NCBI GenBank assembly: GCA_011319805.1
Contig: SJRY01000038.1
Span: 310,001-374,000, forward strand
DNA: 64,000 bases
Reading direction: 5' to 3'
Origin: Macrocybe gigantea
Lineage: Eukaryota; Basidiomycota; Agaricomycetes; Agaricales; Callistosporiaceae
Both the position numbers and the translations under genes were made by a program. This document shows positions 23,553-36,342 of the stretch, in pieces (position 1 is the stretch's first letter; every line of letters begins with the position of its first letter). The notes beneath the pieces were generated by a model that worked only from the letters and a program-made list of their open reading frames with translations, did no database searches and was not told where the DNA came from.

Positions 23553-26500
23553 TCAGTGGCTGCCGGTCCTAGCTTTCTTGGGCTCGAGGCTATGCCCAGA
23601 ACGGGGCTGTTCAAAGCCCTCTGCTTGGCTGCCAAACGAACCAAAGAACGGCGTGGCTGGGCTGAGCGTCGACGGGGTATGTGAGGAGTAGGTAAGACTA
23701 GGTGAAATAAGCGGCGGCGACGTCTGTTCCGTATCGTACACATGCAGTCGCTGATCGCGGTAGTGGCAATTCGGCTCAGCGCCACCGCCGCCGTGGTGAT
23801 ACATCTTCGAATTGGAATCGTAGTTCATGTTTGTGTTGCCACCGCGGATGGTGATGCTGTCCGCATGGTCGTTGTCATATATGATAATCGGATCCCGGCT
23901 GCTCAGATTCTTATTCACGGCGTGGTTATTGTTGCTATTCTGGTGATTCGTGCTACCAACGTTCGAACTCAAGCTATTGTGCTGATAATGGCGTAGGTGG
24001 GTGCTAGTAGATGTTGTGCGATGCGGAAGCGTGGTCGAACGCAGGTGTGCCTGTTGATAATGAACGCGATTGGTCGCAGAAGCCGAAAGCTGGCCAAATG
24101 AAGGCGACTTCTGAGTCTGATGAGAAGCTTCATGGTCTCGCGAAAGGCGAGCGTTGACGTGTGCAGGGTGGATACGATGATTATGCTTCGCCGCCACGCC
24201 GTGTCTGTGGCCGTCGCTGTTGACCTGAGCCTGCGTCTGTTGCAAATTCTGCACATTCTGATGCGCCGCAGGGCTTGTGTGGAATTCTTCTTCTTCATGC
24301 ACAAGACTGTGGCGGTCTCCGGCAGCCGGAGAGAAAAGGGCTTGATCGTGGTGCGGCTGGTGGACAGAAATGGTTGAAGCCTGCGTGCGAAATCCACGCA
24401 TTCCCATGCCAATGTTGATATTGGCGTCGCTGTCTCTGCGGTGCCGGGTCGAGTCAAGAGGTGGTGGTCTCCGCCGTTGAGCAGTTGCTTCCGCATGAGC
24501 ACGCATAATGAATTCCTCCGTCGCGGTATAACCATTTCGGGCTTGAACAGGTCGAGGACGGATATGTTGGACGTGATCAAAGGTCAGGTCTATTTCCTCT
24601 TGAGCCTCGCGTCCGACGAAGGGACGATCTCGGTATCCAGTCTGAGCAACGGAATATGAGTGGTTGTTCTGGAAAGCCGCGCCATTATTCAGCGAGTCAA
24701 GGAGAGCGGCCATAGTTGGTTCCATCGCAGGCTGCTTGGACTCTTGGGGCTGATGAGCACTGATGTGATAAGGGTTGGAATGCGACGGCGTATGAGTTCT
24801 CGATGAAGGGTAGTGGCGACCGGGCGCCAAAGAGTAATCAACAGTGAACGGAGGGGTATGATACGGAAGCGGCGAACTGTAATGTAAGCGGTTATTGATT
24901 TCGTTCGGGTATCGATTGGGTAGCGCCGGAATTGGGGGATGCAAGGTAAAGTCTGGTGAGATTTGGTTTCGAAGTTCTTGACCACGTAGGTTCAATAAGG
25001 CCGCCTGTGCGATGGTGAGCCTAGCAGGGGACTGTTCGCCCTCCCTGGCTGCCTTTCAGATCGCTGTACACATGTAAATCTACAGAAGATGGCAAACTCG
25101 ATGGCACTAACCCGTAATTCTCGTTGTTCCGCAGTGTCGGAAAAGCGGACCGAGATCCTGCTTCCGGGATCATTCCAGCCCCTGACATTCGGCCGTGCAA
25201 GCGTTCAATTATTTCTTCGGCAGCGGCACGAGTTTCGAGCCTAAGTATCGAGGTTTACTATGAGTGGTACAGACCATGATAATCGTCCACACCTGACAAA
25301 GGCGATGATTCGCGGGGGTTACTCAACCTAGTCTGGAAAAAACGGCTACTGACGATTCGGTGGGGGATACCAAGGCGGCCAAAGTCTGGAGCGCGGGATT
25401 AAAAGGGAGACATGGTTGATGCGGTCTGTAGTCCCTACCGGTTCGTCAATGCTCAGAGGCAGTCTGCAAAGCGCATATATGAACATAAATCTCCTCTACG
25501 GAGACAGGACCATAAGCGTACCCTTCCATATAGAGGTTTGTGCTGCTAGGATCTGCCAGGCTAGCCATTTTAGCTTTGAATGACGCCTCTTCTATATATT
25601 GGCCGCAGCCTTCGTGATCCCAGCCAGAATGTGCATTGTGGTCCAATTGAAGATTCAAGTGTGCATAAGGAGTTCCTGGAATCTTGTGTATTTGCTATAT
25701 CGAGGCTGTTAGTCGTAGCGCAGAGTGGAATTGATGCAAAGTACCTTGGAAAACGTAGGATGAAGGTTGCGATAACGTCGCAGCGATGTGATGCATCGTT
25801 CCGCAGCTTCGATTGACTCAAATCTAGAAAAGAAAGGATCAGGCATTGATCGAAGACGCCAAAAACGACTTACAATACAAAACCATAACCACTTTCGCTA
25901 TCTCTAACGTGTCTTGTGAAAGTCCGAACGCTCCTGATGGTACCGAAAGGCGCTGCGAGCGCATATAGCTGGTCTTCTGGGAAATGCGGGGGCAAACCAT
26001 TAATATAGACGTTTGGGGTCTTATCTACCAAAAGTGACTCGTGCAAATCGTTCGTGTTCGTTTCGGGTGAATGGACATGAGAAAGCAGGCTTGCGTTTGT
26101 TGCTCGCGAGGTAACTTGCTGGAACTGGAAATCTTGCTGAACAGGAAGCGGATTAGTTGAAGAATCGATATCGAAAAAGGGTGCTGGTGCTGAATCTGGC
26201 TGCGCGATGGGCTCAACGTTGGGGAGGGGGATCGTGGGCTGGGCTGGAGCGGGCGGCAGCTGTGGCGACGTGATGTCCGCGACCCTCTGCTCTGAGAAAC
26301 CCAGGCGCGGCAAGGCGGAGGATTCTTCCGGGGCAGGTTCTGTCTCACTTGACACTGGGTATATGCGCATCAAAATACATGCCATGCAGCTGCGTACCTT
26401 TCGCGGGATGCATGCGCGGGATGGAGTCGTCGGGTCCGAAGGATGAGAGGTAAATCTCGACGTCGGATGAGTCGGTGCTGTCGACCTCGGTTTCCTCAGA

Positions 26501-26893
26501 ATCGGCACGGCGACCGCGTCTACGCCGCGCACTGCGTTCAGGGCTATCAAGTGATGACGGGTATTGAGACGATGCCGGGGAGCCCGAAGGACTTCTAGGA
26601 AAGGAATTTGAGGACGAGATGGGGCTTGTGTGGCTCGATGATGAAGCGGCATTGGGTCTAAGTCCAGAACGGGAGGGCGAGGAAGCAGACGAAGAGGCAG
26701 TTGACAGTGCTACGGAGCTAGAATCCAAGACTTTGCTAGGCGACGTGGCGGAGCGGGCATGCTGTGCGGGTTGGAAAGTGTCGGAGATGGGTGGTGTGGG
26801 CAAGGCCTGGCGTGGCGTTACAGCGGGCATGACGATACCAGTTGACGAGGCAGGGGTAGGGGTGGAGAGCGATGAATGAGGAGAATGGGCCAT
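23553..26893 (-). CDS. RNA-binding protein with two RRM-like domains and a long low-complexity tail
   Basis: Eight exons (26893-26398, 26354-25874, 25823-25745, 25694-25522, 25463-25439, 25385-25293, 25240-25112, 25052-23553) give about 992 residues. The N-terminal 300 residues are Ser/Pro rich. RRM1 shows NVYINGLPPHFPEDQLYALA and GYGFVLFESIEAAERCI. RRM2 shows SSRFFQTRLS and IIAFVRLETRAAAEEIIERL. The C-terminal 500 residues are rich in His, Gln, Asn and Ser, suggesting phase-separating or scaffold behaviour. Three single-base gaps (about 25362-25366, 25314-25318 and 25183) fall in or near RRM2. Restoring them makes the total divisible by three. The RNA targets are unknown. Confidence 0.8.
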
Positions 26894-27897
26894 GGTGGGC
26901 GAAAAGAAACTGGCTAGCGTTGCAATGATGGACGACAGGGCGGTGACGCGGAGTTGAATAGCAATATCAATAAGATTACGACGCGAGAATAGCGGACAGA
27001 GCGTGGTGCAGGGCCAAGTCAGGGAGAAGATGCAACGTCCAGTTTATAGCGCTTTGCACAAGGCAACCCATGTGACTTGATCTGACTGCCCCTCAGCTTG
27101 CTGCGAAGCTTGCGCTGAGTGACAACCCAGCTTCTGAGTTTTTTACGTCTCAGACGCCAGACAGACAAGACGCCCATGGCGGCTCAAGTGCCGCTTTCGA
27201 ACTCGAAGCAAGGATCAGCGCCGGCAAGTCCGAGGTGCAAGAGAGCCACGAGGATGACAGCTGAGGGGCGTTCAGAGGCGTTTCTTCGCGATCGATCCAA
27301 CGAAGCCATTATAATATCGCAAAAAAAATGAGACGATTGTTTTGACAAGCAACAGCACATCATTTCGTGAGTGATGAGCGAGGAATATGTCGCATTCCTA
27401 AATGTCATTCGAAGGATGCCTAAACACGGGCAAATCGGAGCTGGGCCACTGCCGGTTCGGTAAGCCTGACAAGCTTTGCAGGAGACAAGAGACAGCGACG
27501 CTACACAGAGCTCGTCGTACGGTGAATCGCGGATGTCTCGGGAAAAGAGGATTGTCTGCAAACTACTTTTGAGTCGCATCTGTTTGTCATGTTGCATGGA
27601 AGGACCCACAGCACGTGTCGGTGATCTCTTACCTGAAAAGAACTTTCAGAAGAATGATATCGCATCATTGTCTCGACCCAAAGGCAGAGGAGAAAGCAGA
27701 ACAACCTCAGATGATGATGATGATGATGATGAGGTATTTTATTTTTTAATTTCCAGGGACGGCAGACTTCGGCTGTTCCCGGTCTCGCGGGGATGCGGCT
27801 CGTTCCTCGGTCCAGCCAACTCGACAGAACTTTTCCACTCCCCCACGGTTCGTCTCTCCACTTTCCTTTACCCACACTCCTTTCGCGAATAAAAAAC
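26894..27897. other. Divergent intergenic region
   Basis: One kilobase between the RRM gene and the Kre9-like gene. It holds promoters for both and a GAT microsatellite near 27711. A minus-strand open frame from 27501 to 28310 overlaps the next gene and is treated as a shadow. Confidence 0.5.
27711..27732 (+). repeat. (ATG/GAT)n microsatellite
   Basis: About seven tandem trinucleotide units, followed by a T-rich stretch, lie in the leader region of the Kre9-like gene. Confidence 0.8.
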
Positions 27898-28719
27898 ATG
27901 GTCAAGCTGTCTGCTTTCGCTCTCACTGCTGCCGCCCTCGTCGGCCTCGTCAACGCTGACCTCAAGGTCACCAACCCGTCGTCGACGTTGTGGTGGGGTG
28001 AGTAAACACGCCCTCTGTCCGCCGCCTCTCCTGGGCTGGCGCATGTCTGACCTTCGACTCGACCCCTCTCTCTTTCAACACAGTCGCAAAGTCGCAGAAC
28101 GTCCTCGCATGGACATGTAACGAATCTCCCGTCCAAAACTTCACCGTCCTGTAAGTCCCACACGTGTTTTCGCACACAAGTCCCCAATGAAGAATTTCTT
28201 TGGTCACCTTTGCTGTCAGCATCGGAAACAAGGTTTGTTGTGGCCTTTCCAAGACATTTGCGCCAAATTTTGACGGTAGTCACAGGATCCCAAGGTCCTA
28301 GTTGCCCCACTGGCGTTTATCGGCGTCCAGAACAACTTTGACTGCTCCAAGCTCGTCACCCAAGACCAATCCAACCAGCCAGCCGGCACAGGATATACCA
28401 TCTACCTCGCAAACCCTCTGAACAACACCCAAGTGAGCGTCCCCCTTCTCGCATCTTCCAACATCTCAACGAAGGCATTCTTCATCGCTCCCTTTATATT
28501 TCGGCGCCAATCTAGATCTACGCCCAGTCCGAGGAATTCGAGATCAAGGCGCTCGGATCAGCCTATCCTTCGACTACGTCTAGCGTTCAGAGCGCCACTG
28601 GCACGTCTGGCGCCTCGTCCTCCACCGGCACCAACAAGCCAAACGACGCGTCAGCATTGGGCGCCTCGGCTGCATTTGGCATCGCTTTTGGTGCCGTGCT
28701 TGGGCTCATCGCCGCTTAA
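27898..28719 (+). CDS. Kre9/Knh1-like GPI-anchored cell-wall protein
   Basis: Secreted surface protein. Five exons (27898-27997, 28084-28150, 28220-28232, 28286-28432, 28516-28719) give 176 residues. A signal peptide (MVKLSAFALTAAALVGLVNA) is followed by a beta-sandwich resembling the Kre9/Knh1 N-terminal domain (WTCNESPVQNF). A Ser/Thr-rich stretch follows, and then a hydrophobic C-terminus (GIAFGAVLGLIAA) fits a GPI-attachment signal. The third exon is only 13 nt. All joins keep frame and no interruption is seen. Family members are linked to beta-1,6-glucan and wall assembly, but the precise role here is inferred. Confidence 0.82.
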
Positions 28720-30433
28720 TTTACGCTTTTGCTCTCCATGCTATGGATACCAGGTTAAGTCCCCATACACTACGTCAGGACGATTCTATCCCTTTTTACG
28801 TAGCCATGATAATCTGTACATCCATCGTTTCACGCGTCTGTATGTACGTCTTCTTTTCTCTCCGTTCAAGATCTGGATAGTTTCTTGGATTTCTTTCTTT
28901 CCTCGTTGTACTGCCTTTGCTGAACGCTGAACTTTTTTTCTTTTTCTCCTTTGCTGCCGTATGTTGCACCTTCCCAGGACCTGGATTATCATGACGATGA
29001 GCGGCAGATGCCTAGAAGTTACCAATGGGATCTGTTATTTGTCGTGGTCGGAAGCTTGCTGTCCACGCTGCTTCCTCGTTTCTTTCATTTAAGGAACGCC
29101 AGATAAGAGGCCTTCAAACGACTCAGTTCGCCGCCATGTTAACCACTATTAGACAAGTAACGTGCGGCACTCCCACAAATGATGTGTTGTCCGCCGTTCA
29201 GTGTATCGACGACATAACACCGGGTTGCAGCTCACCACGGTCCATGGCACGTCGCTAGCTCATATGAAGGGCACACAAGAGATGACGTTACGTCAAGGCC
29301 GGCTATTGGATCAACATTCGGGATGGCGGTCCTTGGGTTGTACGTCAACCTCTCTCTCTTGTCCGACTCATCCGATGTGTCCCAAAACTGGGTGTGTATG
29401 TCCCCGATGAGACCGAGATGTCCGCCTCATTGATCGGTGTTTTTTGGGGAAACACAACTACAGGGTCGATAAAGGGAAGGTGCGAGGAGCGAATGAGAAA
29501 TGACTGAAGATAGCGTCGCCCGAGTTTCTCACTCATTTATTCAGTCCATGGATACCTTTTGAATACCAAAGAGATGGGTTGTGCTTGTTTTATCACATAT
29601 GCTCCCTAGCACATTCGATGCTGGTCAGCCATATGCTCAACCAAATGGCCAATGTACGGTCAGTTGAGGATGCGCTGTGCTGCATGTGCTGCAAACAACC
29701 TTCCTTTTTCACCAATGCATGTTCCTGAGAGTATGGGCCTCTACGATACCGACGCGTGTTTGGACCTGTGGGTTAGGTTTCTGCCGGAGCAAGCTCGGAC
29801 AAAGTTTGGGCAGGGCAGGAACGCCAAGAACGCCAGGGACGCCCTTGCTGCAGTGCCTCCGGCGGTTTGTCGACGGAGCCCTCTCCGCCCGGCCCGTCGC
29901 CTTGCAACGCACTCGGGCAAAGGGGAAGAGGAGAAAAGAACTGAATGTCTCGCTGCGCGTGCCGAGGTTCTCACAGGAAGCAAAGCAACGGGCACGAGCA
30001 TCTGGATGTTTATCCTCATTAACGCCTTCATTTCTCGCCGCATCACGAAACTACTATACCAAGCCACAGAGCCCTGTGGACTCGCTTTCACGCTGCTGTG
30101 CACGCGCTTCCGTTCGAGGCTGTGATGAGGGTGAAAAACAGGCTTCAGTCACGCTGATATCGATCTTCGCTGGATCACATCACGCCTCCGATAGAGGGCC
30201 TGGTATATGTATCATCAGCATCAGAACTTGGCTGGGGGCTTCGTTCTTCTTTTGTCCAAGTCATCTGAGCGGCCGACATTCGTTCCATCTCTTCCCCCAA
30301 CAACCTCACGTCCTTTTCTCGCATCGTCAGAGCAAGCCCCCGTCGTTGCTGGAGCCTGCCAGATGCGCTGGTCTTCTTCAGAGTGCTTAAAACGATCTCC
30401 CTTTGATTCGCATCCAGACTTCCAGACGGACTC
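28720..30433. other. Gene-free stretch
   Basis: About 1.7 kb with overlapping random-looking open frames on both strands (longest 29677-30390 plus). None has a recognisable motif or splice logic. Confidence 0.45.
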
Positions 30434-32327
30434 ATGCACCCGCAGGATCTACCACTCGATCAAACGCATACCTTGTGAGTGATGCTTTTTTCCCTTGAAA
30501 GATTTATTCCCTCGCTGACATCCCGTCAGAGATGTCAATTACAACCTCAGTGTCATTGCTTTCAGTCAGTGGTCGGCTGTCCTCACTTGACGTGTCCAGT
30601 CTAGTTCTGACAGAATCATTCAATCTCTTTCGGCTGCCGCTTTGGCGACACTCTTTCACTCCCGCTACAGCGCTCCTGGTGTACGAGTACTGTCTCACTT
30701 TCCGGGCGGAAGTCGAACGGTTTTGGAGTTCGCCAGCTCGAACATGGCCTGGCCTTTTCTTCTTCCTCAACCGCTACTTCACGCTCGTTGGACACATACC
30801 CGTCTGGTAGAGTATTTCTGGGCTTCGACCGCACCCGACAAATCCGAGGTGGGCGGACATTTACCGCTCTGTATCGACACGCTGATCAATGATGGTCATC
30901 ACCCTTGCTCCGCTTTTGCTTGGGCTCTCAGATGTGCGTCCGTCTATTTCAATAGATTAGTCGTCTATCAGATGGTCTCCTGAGCGCTAATCCTTCCATT
31001 TCGTTTGTCTCTAGATGTCGTCATCTTCAGCGATACCATCAATACTTCGCCATCATCATTCAGATATTCGTTTCAGGTGAGCGTCAGGCCTGGTATAGCG
31101 TCGCTCTCAGTGAACGACCTCTTTTTGTTCTCTGTTGCATAGTGCTTCTCATCATGAGGACGTATGCGTTGTACGACCGGAGTCGCAGGATTCTGGCGTT
31201 GTTGCTGTCGGTCTCTCTCGCCGCTGTGGCCATCGGATGCGTAAGTAAAAGAAAATTTAGCCCATCCCGAACAGTTGAATCGAGCATTAGTCCTTTAGTG
31301 GTCGATCCTGACTGGGATGAAGAGGACGCCGCGACCGAACTTTATCCTCCGTGTTGGTTGTGAAGGAACACTCACTAAGGAGACGTGCGTCCATTCGAAT
31401 CTTGATTCTACCTGCGATCTAAGCTCATCTAATTCAGCGCTTTGAGTACGTTGCGACTTGGCATGACGCCGTGATGATGGCCTCATTTTGACCTTTCGTA
31501 CTCATTCTCAGGATTCGCCGCGGCATGGAGCGGTATGCTCGCCTTCGACACCTTCATCTTCATTCTCACCGTGTATAAATCGGTCACGCTCGGCCGCGTG
31601 ACCGGTACGAATCTGCTGACTCTGATGCTTCGTGATGGTGAGCAGCCAAGCATTTCTTGCCCCCTGCTTCAGACACTGAGAAATTTTTTCGCGTTTCATC
31701 GCTTTTAATAGGTTCAATGTATTTTGGGTGCGCGTTGCTTTAGTGTCTGGTGTCCGCAAGAATCTCCCTCACATCCTATTTTGTTCACAGAGTGATGATT
31801 GCGGTTAACTTGGGCAATATCATGACCTTTGTGGTGAGTAGCATATTGCTTGGACTCCAGCTGCCGATGCTGATGTGTAAATTTTAGTATGGCGGAGTAT
31901 GTTTCGTCGAGAGGTCTCACTGTGTTTTGGTCTCTCATGCAATTTTCTGTTCCAGGTATTCATCCGAGGAGTTGGGACAATGTTCATGAACGTGTGAGCT
32001 CACGCAGGCTTCGAAAAGGGGCCTATCGCACTGGCTGACGACGAATATATTCACTATAGGGTTTCTTCGATCATGGCCACGCGATTGATGCTCAATTTGC
32101 GTGATCCAAAACTCGTCGCTCAATGCTCTGGCGGGAAGGGACGGACGAAAGATACGGCTGGATATTCCGAGCCTATGATTTCCACATTCATCGACGCGAG
32201 AACGGGCACTGGGTTCACCGACATGGGCTACAACTCGCAAATGGACGAAGATGATGACACGTTCACGTCAAGACTCGAGCAGGGCGCACACGCCTGTAAC
32301 AGAAATACTATCGGATTTGCTGTTTAG
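30434..32327 (+). CDS. DUF6533-type seven-transmembrane protein
   Basis: Integral membrane protein of a family abundant in Agaricomycetes. The proposed start at 30434 (MHPQDL) is uncertain. Exons are about 30434-30474, 30530-30564, 30605 or 30614 onwards, then several small exons to 32327. The DUF6533 core reads ALLVYEYCLTFRAEVERFW, FLNRYFTLVGHIPV and VEYFW. Later membrane spans include YFAIIIQIFVSVLLIMRTYA, LLLSVSLAAVAIGC and GMLAFDTFIFILTVYKSVTL. The C-terminus is polar. One base is missing near 30804 between HIPV and VEYFW. The middle (30830-31020, 31260-31510) could not be resolved fully. Function is unknown. Confidence 0.65.
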
Positions 32328-32639
32328 GTTATTGGGTTCATGAGCTCTTCTAGGTTTGCAGATTCTGGAGACGAACTATGATTTTTTTTTCCGCCTATTG
32401 AAATAATTTTGTGCGGGACATTCTTAATTAGAAATAGGCTACCGTTCTAGTAATATTGATCGCTATGTTGTATCCCTAGTCCGCTTCCTTCCCCGTGCGT
32501 GTGCTAGATGCGCAAATTTTGGTGATGTGACGTGAATATCTCAGACGCGTTGGTCACGTCGTGTTTAAACGTCACGTTTCGTGACAAACCGTGTTTTATA
32601 ATCAACGTCGTGCCTCATCCTAAAAAAAAAGCAACCAGC
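32328..32639. other. Intergenic region
   Basis: This stretch of 312 bases contains T-runs and AT-rich sequence after the DUF6533 gene. No gene is recognised. Confidence 0.5.
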
Positions 32640-33621
32640 ATGCACAGCGCTGGCGCCGTTCTCAGCATCCCTTCAACACCAGTCTCGTGCCGAATAAACC
32701 GTTCATTGTCCTCGATCCCTATGCGCCGTTGAGTTCATCGCCACTAGCATCACCTGACACACCGACGTCGTCGCCTGTCGCCTCGGCCCAGGCGCGCCGC
32801 AGACGGTCGCAATACAAGGCCGCGACTCCCGTCACGCCCGCACGGACGCATTCAAGCGCGCAGAGGGTCCCGGAACTGGGGAGAAGCGGGGGGTCCATTT
32901 TCAGAGGCGGGAGAGTGACGTCGGGGTCGACTCCTGGGAGGATCCCCAGAAAGCGTTCCTGCGTGAGAAGTTCAGGATGAGGTGCATTGAGCGAGCCGCG
33001 AGGGCGAGGGAGAATGCTGTGAAGGCGAGGAGGTACGCGGCTTTGAGTGACCCCAGCAGCGACGGGTTCGAGGACATGATGGACGAGGACGATGTGGAGG
33101 AGGACGATGAGGAGATTATGGGGAGCGAGGTAAGCTGCATGTTGGAGTGTCTCGTACGATCGTGCTTATTGTCTTTCATTGTCTCTCGTCTCGGTTTGGC
33201 AGTTCTTTCGGAGAATTGTGCAGAATGCGGCGCGGCAAGGGCAGTATTCGTATCGCGTCTCCTTTCAGAGGGACGTCGGTTCGTCGTTCGACCCGGACTT
33301 GGAGGACATCGATCAGTGGGAGCATGAGCTGTATGGCATGTCGCGCCTTTCGTCGTTTCGGCTTGTGTGCATTTTGCTTATGCATTTTGCATCGTTCTAG
33401 ATGAGACGGAGTCGGAGTCGTCTGGTACGATGACTGCTGACTGTATCCCGGATGACTTGGAGGTCGAGGAGCTGGAAGCGTACGCGGAAGAGTACGCTAG
33501 ACAAATGGCGCTGGCAGAGTTTGAAGACATTCCCGAAGAAGAGCTGTTCAGCTGGAGCGACGTCGATGAGCTGTCGGACATGAAGAGCGCCCAAGACGAC
33601 GACGTTGTCATGGAGCACTGA
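32640..33621 (+). CDS. Conserved unknown protein with acidic C-terminal half
   Basis: Three exons (32640-33129, 33203-33335, 33401-33621) give about 281 residues when two missing bases (near 32661 and 32907-32911) are allowed for. The N-terminal part is Ser/Pro rich (NKPFIVLDPYAPLSSSP) and basic. The centre has WEDPQKAFLREKFRMRCIER followed by an Asp/Glu-rich segment. The C-terminus is acidic with LEVEELEAYAEEYARQMA. The second intron would start with GC (GCATGT). I do not recognise the family. Charge pattern and helix content suggest a nuclear or RNA/DNA-associated factor, which is only a guess. Confidence 0.6.
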
Positions 33622-34030
33622 TTTTCTTCGTCAATGGTTAGAAGTTCAACAAACGAGTGAACCTTTTTATATTGTATATTATCATTGTATTTTATGGACT
33701 TTTTTGCATTTTGTCTGCTCTACACATACATATATCATGACCCAGTCTAATACCGCGCAAACAGTCAAGCTAGTCTTTCCATCACGTGATAAGCATTCTT
33801 AAAAGCCTGCTCCGTATTCTACGCTGTATACTGGCAGCGAGGGTAAGGTCACCGGTACCCATGTTGCAAATTACCAACGGGTTGACCTTTGGGCCCCTAC
33901 TTGCAACAGATGCGAGTACTCGGCGCCGAGTCCGGATTTCGGAAATCAGGATTGATAGGTTTAAACCGAATTCGCACCTGCCAGAAATTGACAAGCAGCC
34001 TTCATTCTTGGACATTTCGGCGCTAGAACG
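33622..34030. other. Intergenic region
   Basis: The 409 bases between two genes in the same direction include an AT-rich 3' flank near 33660-33710. No gene is seen. Confidence 0.5.
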
Positions 34031-36101
34031 ATGATGTCGAGCGGGCACTCTGAACACTTGGACGGTCGTCTCCCACGCGCTCAACGACCTACCAGCACCA
34101 TGAATTTGCGTCGGAGGCTGTGGCTTTTCTCGCTCATCGTCGTTACCGTCTTGGTCTACGGGTTCTACTCGCACAACGCGCTCGAACGGATTCGGAATCT
34201 CCCCAACTTACATGTTTCTCATGCACCGGAGTATGACATGGGGGAGCGGCCGCCACCGCCTCCGCCTTCGACAGAAGCAGTGTCGCAACCGCTTGCCACG
34301 TCGCAGTCGAAGACGGCGGATACACGACCACTGACAGCCATTCCTAGGAACGCGAGTGTACATGGCTTCACGGTGTTGGACAACCTGTACCTCCACAACG
34401 GAACACTGTATATCTTGACGCCGGATTCGACAAAGTTTCCAGAGCGAATTGACTTGCTGTCGCGGCCTTTGGATATCGGTGGAAAAGACGATCTTGATCC
34501 TACTGATCAGGTACGCGCGATCGCCTTGCCTCGCTCCTACCTCTTATGTGGCTCCACATTCCTGTGATGTTTTCATAGGAACTGCAATTTTTGGATCCAA
34601 AAAAGGCTGCTGAAGTGCTTGGTGATCATGACGTCAAAGTAAACGGCTTCACGGTGTTGTTATATGACCCCGCTCAATTTATGAAGGTATGGAGTCGAGA
34701 AAAAAAAAACGAAGCCGCAAGATGTTGACCTTACGATTTTATAGCACTATTATCACTGGTGGGGTGAAATAATTCTCGGTTTCCAGCGAATCTATTCCTT
34801 GCTGGGATCAAACGCGGATGGAAGCATGGCACCGCTGCCAGCTCCAGCGCGCTTCTTGTTACCAGTAAGATGCCTTTGACAGTCTTTTCATGACACCGTC
34901 TAAAGAGACCCAGTTTGTCCAGAACGATGAATGGAGAGACAAACCCAATGTGAACGGACCTCTCATGAGAGCCGTATTTCCTATAGCCTGATAGAACAGG
35001 CGCAATATTGGAACGACTTTATTTCTTTGAACGTCACCGCGAGGTTCGAACGTGTCATACTTGTCAGTCGACAGGCAGCCCATCGGCAGTACGTAGCTTA
35101 TCCTACCGATGACCCGCTTATAAGCTGAGGAAGAGCGATATGGCAGTCCCTACGGAAACAGATGGTACAAGATGATCGCAGGCACGATGTCTAAAAAGGT
35201 GTCCGACGGTTTCTGGACTCCAATAAGAGAGACCTTGGTGGAGAATCTCTTGGGATACGTCCCAGATACAACGACCAAAGAAGCTTTCAAAAAGCCCATT
35301 GTGGCATATATTTCTCGGCAGAATGGCGGGAGAAGATTATTGGCTACTGATCATGAAGCGCTGGTTGACGCGCTGAAGGAGTTGGAGGCTGAGGGACTTT
35401 GCGAGATCCAAGTTGCCGCCATGGAGCAGATGCGTTTGAAGGAGCAGATTGAGCTTGCAGCACGCAGTACTGTGAGTGTATGAGATTCGTTAACTACGAC
35501 ATCGCACTTAATTTTTGTTCTAGATCATGCTTGGTGTCCACGGTAATGGCCTAACGGTGATTTGAATGCTGAAAATAGATCATGACTTTTTCTGACGCCG
35601 CCTAAGCATCAGCTGTGGATGCCTCCTTCTCCGATATCGACGGTCATTGAGATTTTCATGCCGGAAGGTGGAGATCAATCATTCTGAAGCGATTCAGCCT
35701 CTGACTCTGACACCCTCAAGGCTATGTTTTTGATTACGAAATGCTAGCTCGCAACATGGGACATCGAGTACGATCCGTTCTCGTTCATCAGCTATAAACA
35801 TTTGGCTGAAAGTATCCGATAGCACTACGCCATCTCCAATGACACCGCTACGACATATCCAAAAGGAACATACCATGAGGTCTGCCATTCGTTATATACC
35901 TTTTCCACATCCTGATGCCTCGTACTGTAGGGGGTACAATTTCCAGAAGGTTTCCACGGAGGTGAGCTGGCATTGGATCGTTTGACTTTTTCTCCTGACC
36001 ATCTAAACCCAATGACAGAGAGCATCCCAGTCTATGCGCCTACTGTCATCGAACTCATTCGAAAACGGCTGAGCGGTTCTACAGACGACGACGACATCTA
36101 A
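34031..36101 (+). CDS. GT61 (DUF563/EOGT-like) glycosyltransferase, copy A
   Basis: Type II membrane glycosyltransferase of the Golgi/ER. Eleven exons (34031-34510, 34579-34686, 34745-34864, 34914-35088, 35147-35471, 35524-35556, 35607-35667, 35721-35767, 35823-35879, 35931-35961, 36019-36101) give about 506 residues. A short cytosolic tail precedes a membrane anchor (LWLFSLIVVTVLVYGFY), then a proline-rich stem. Family motifs are HYYHWWGEI, KMIAGTM, GVHGNGLT and HQLWMPP. One base is missing near 34981 ahead of SLIEQAQYW. The start could instead be the Met at 34100. It is paired in tandem with copy B, which has nearly identical intron positions. Donor and acceptor sugars are unknown. Confidence 0.83.
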
Positions 36102-36342
36102 GTTCAATGTAGATTTGACAATATAATTTATTCATCCCTAGATTCTTGAACATTCTCCTTTCTCGTGCAGGGGGTTCTCCAATGCGCTGATTCGTTTTCC
36201 CACGACACTCATGCACGACCTCTCCTCCTATCCAAGATGAGCGACGCCGCTGCCTCCTATAAATTTTCGATCTCAATATTAACTGAGGCTGCATGCCATT
36301 TAAATCCCCTGTTCTCCATCTCTACGATACATTTTCATTATA

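Noticed and set aside
27501..28310. Minus-strand open frame of 269 codons
   Set aside because: It is antisense to the leader and first four exons of the Kre9-like gene, and its His run comes from the reverse of a GAT microsatellite.
29677..30390. Plus-strand open frame of 237 codons in the 28.7-30.4 kb gap
   Set aside because: No recognisable motif, Cys/Ser/Arg-biased composition, competing open frames on both strands and no intron signals that extend it.
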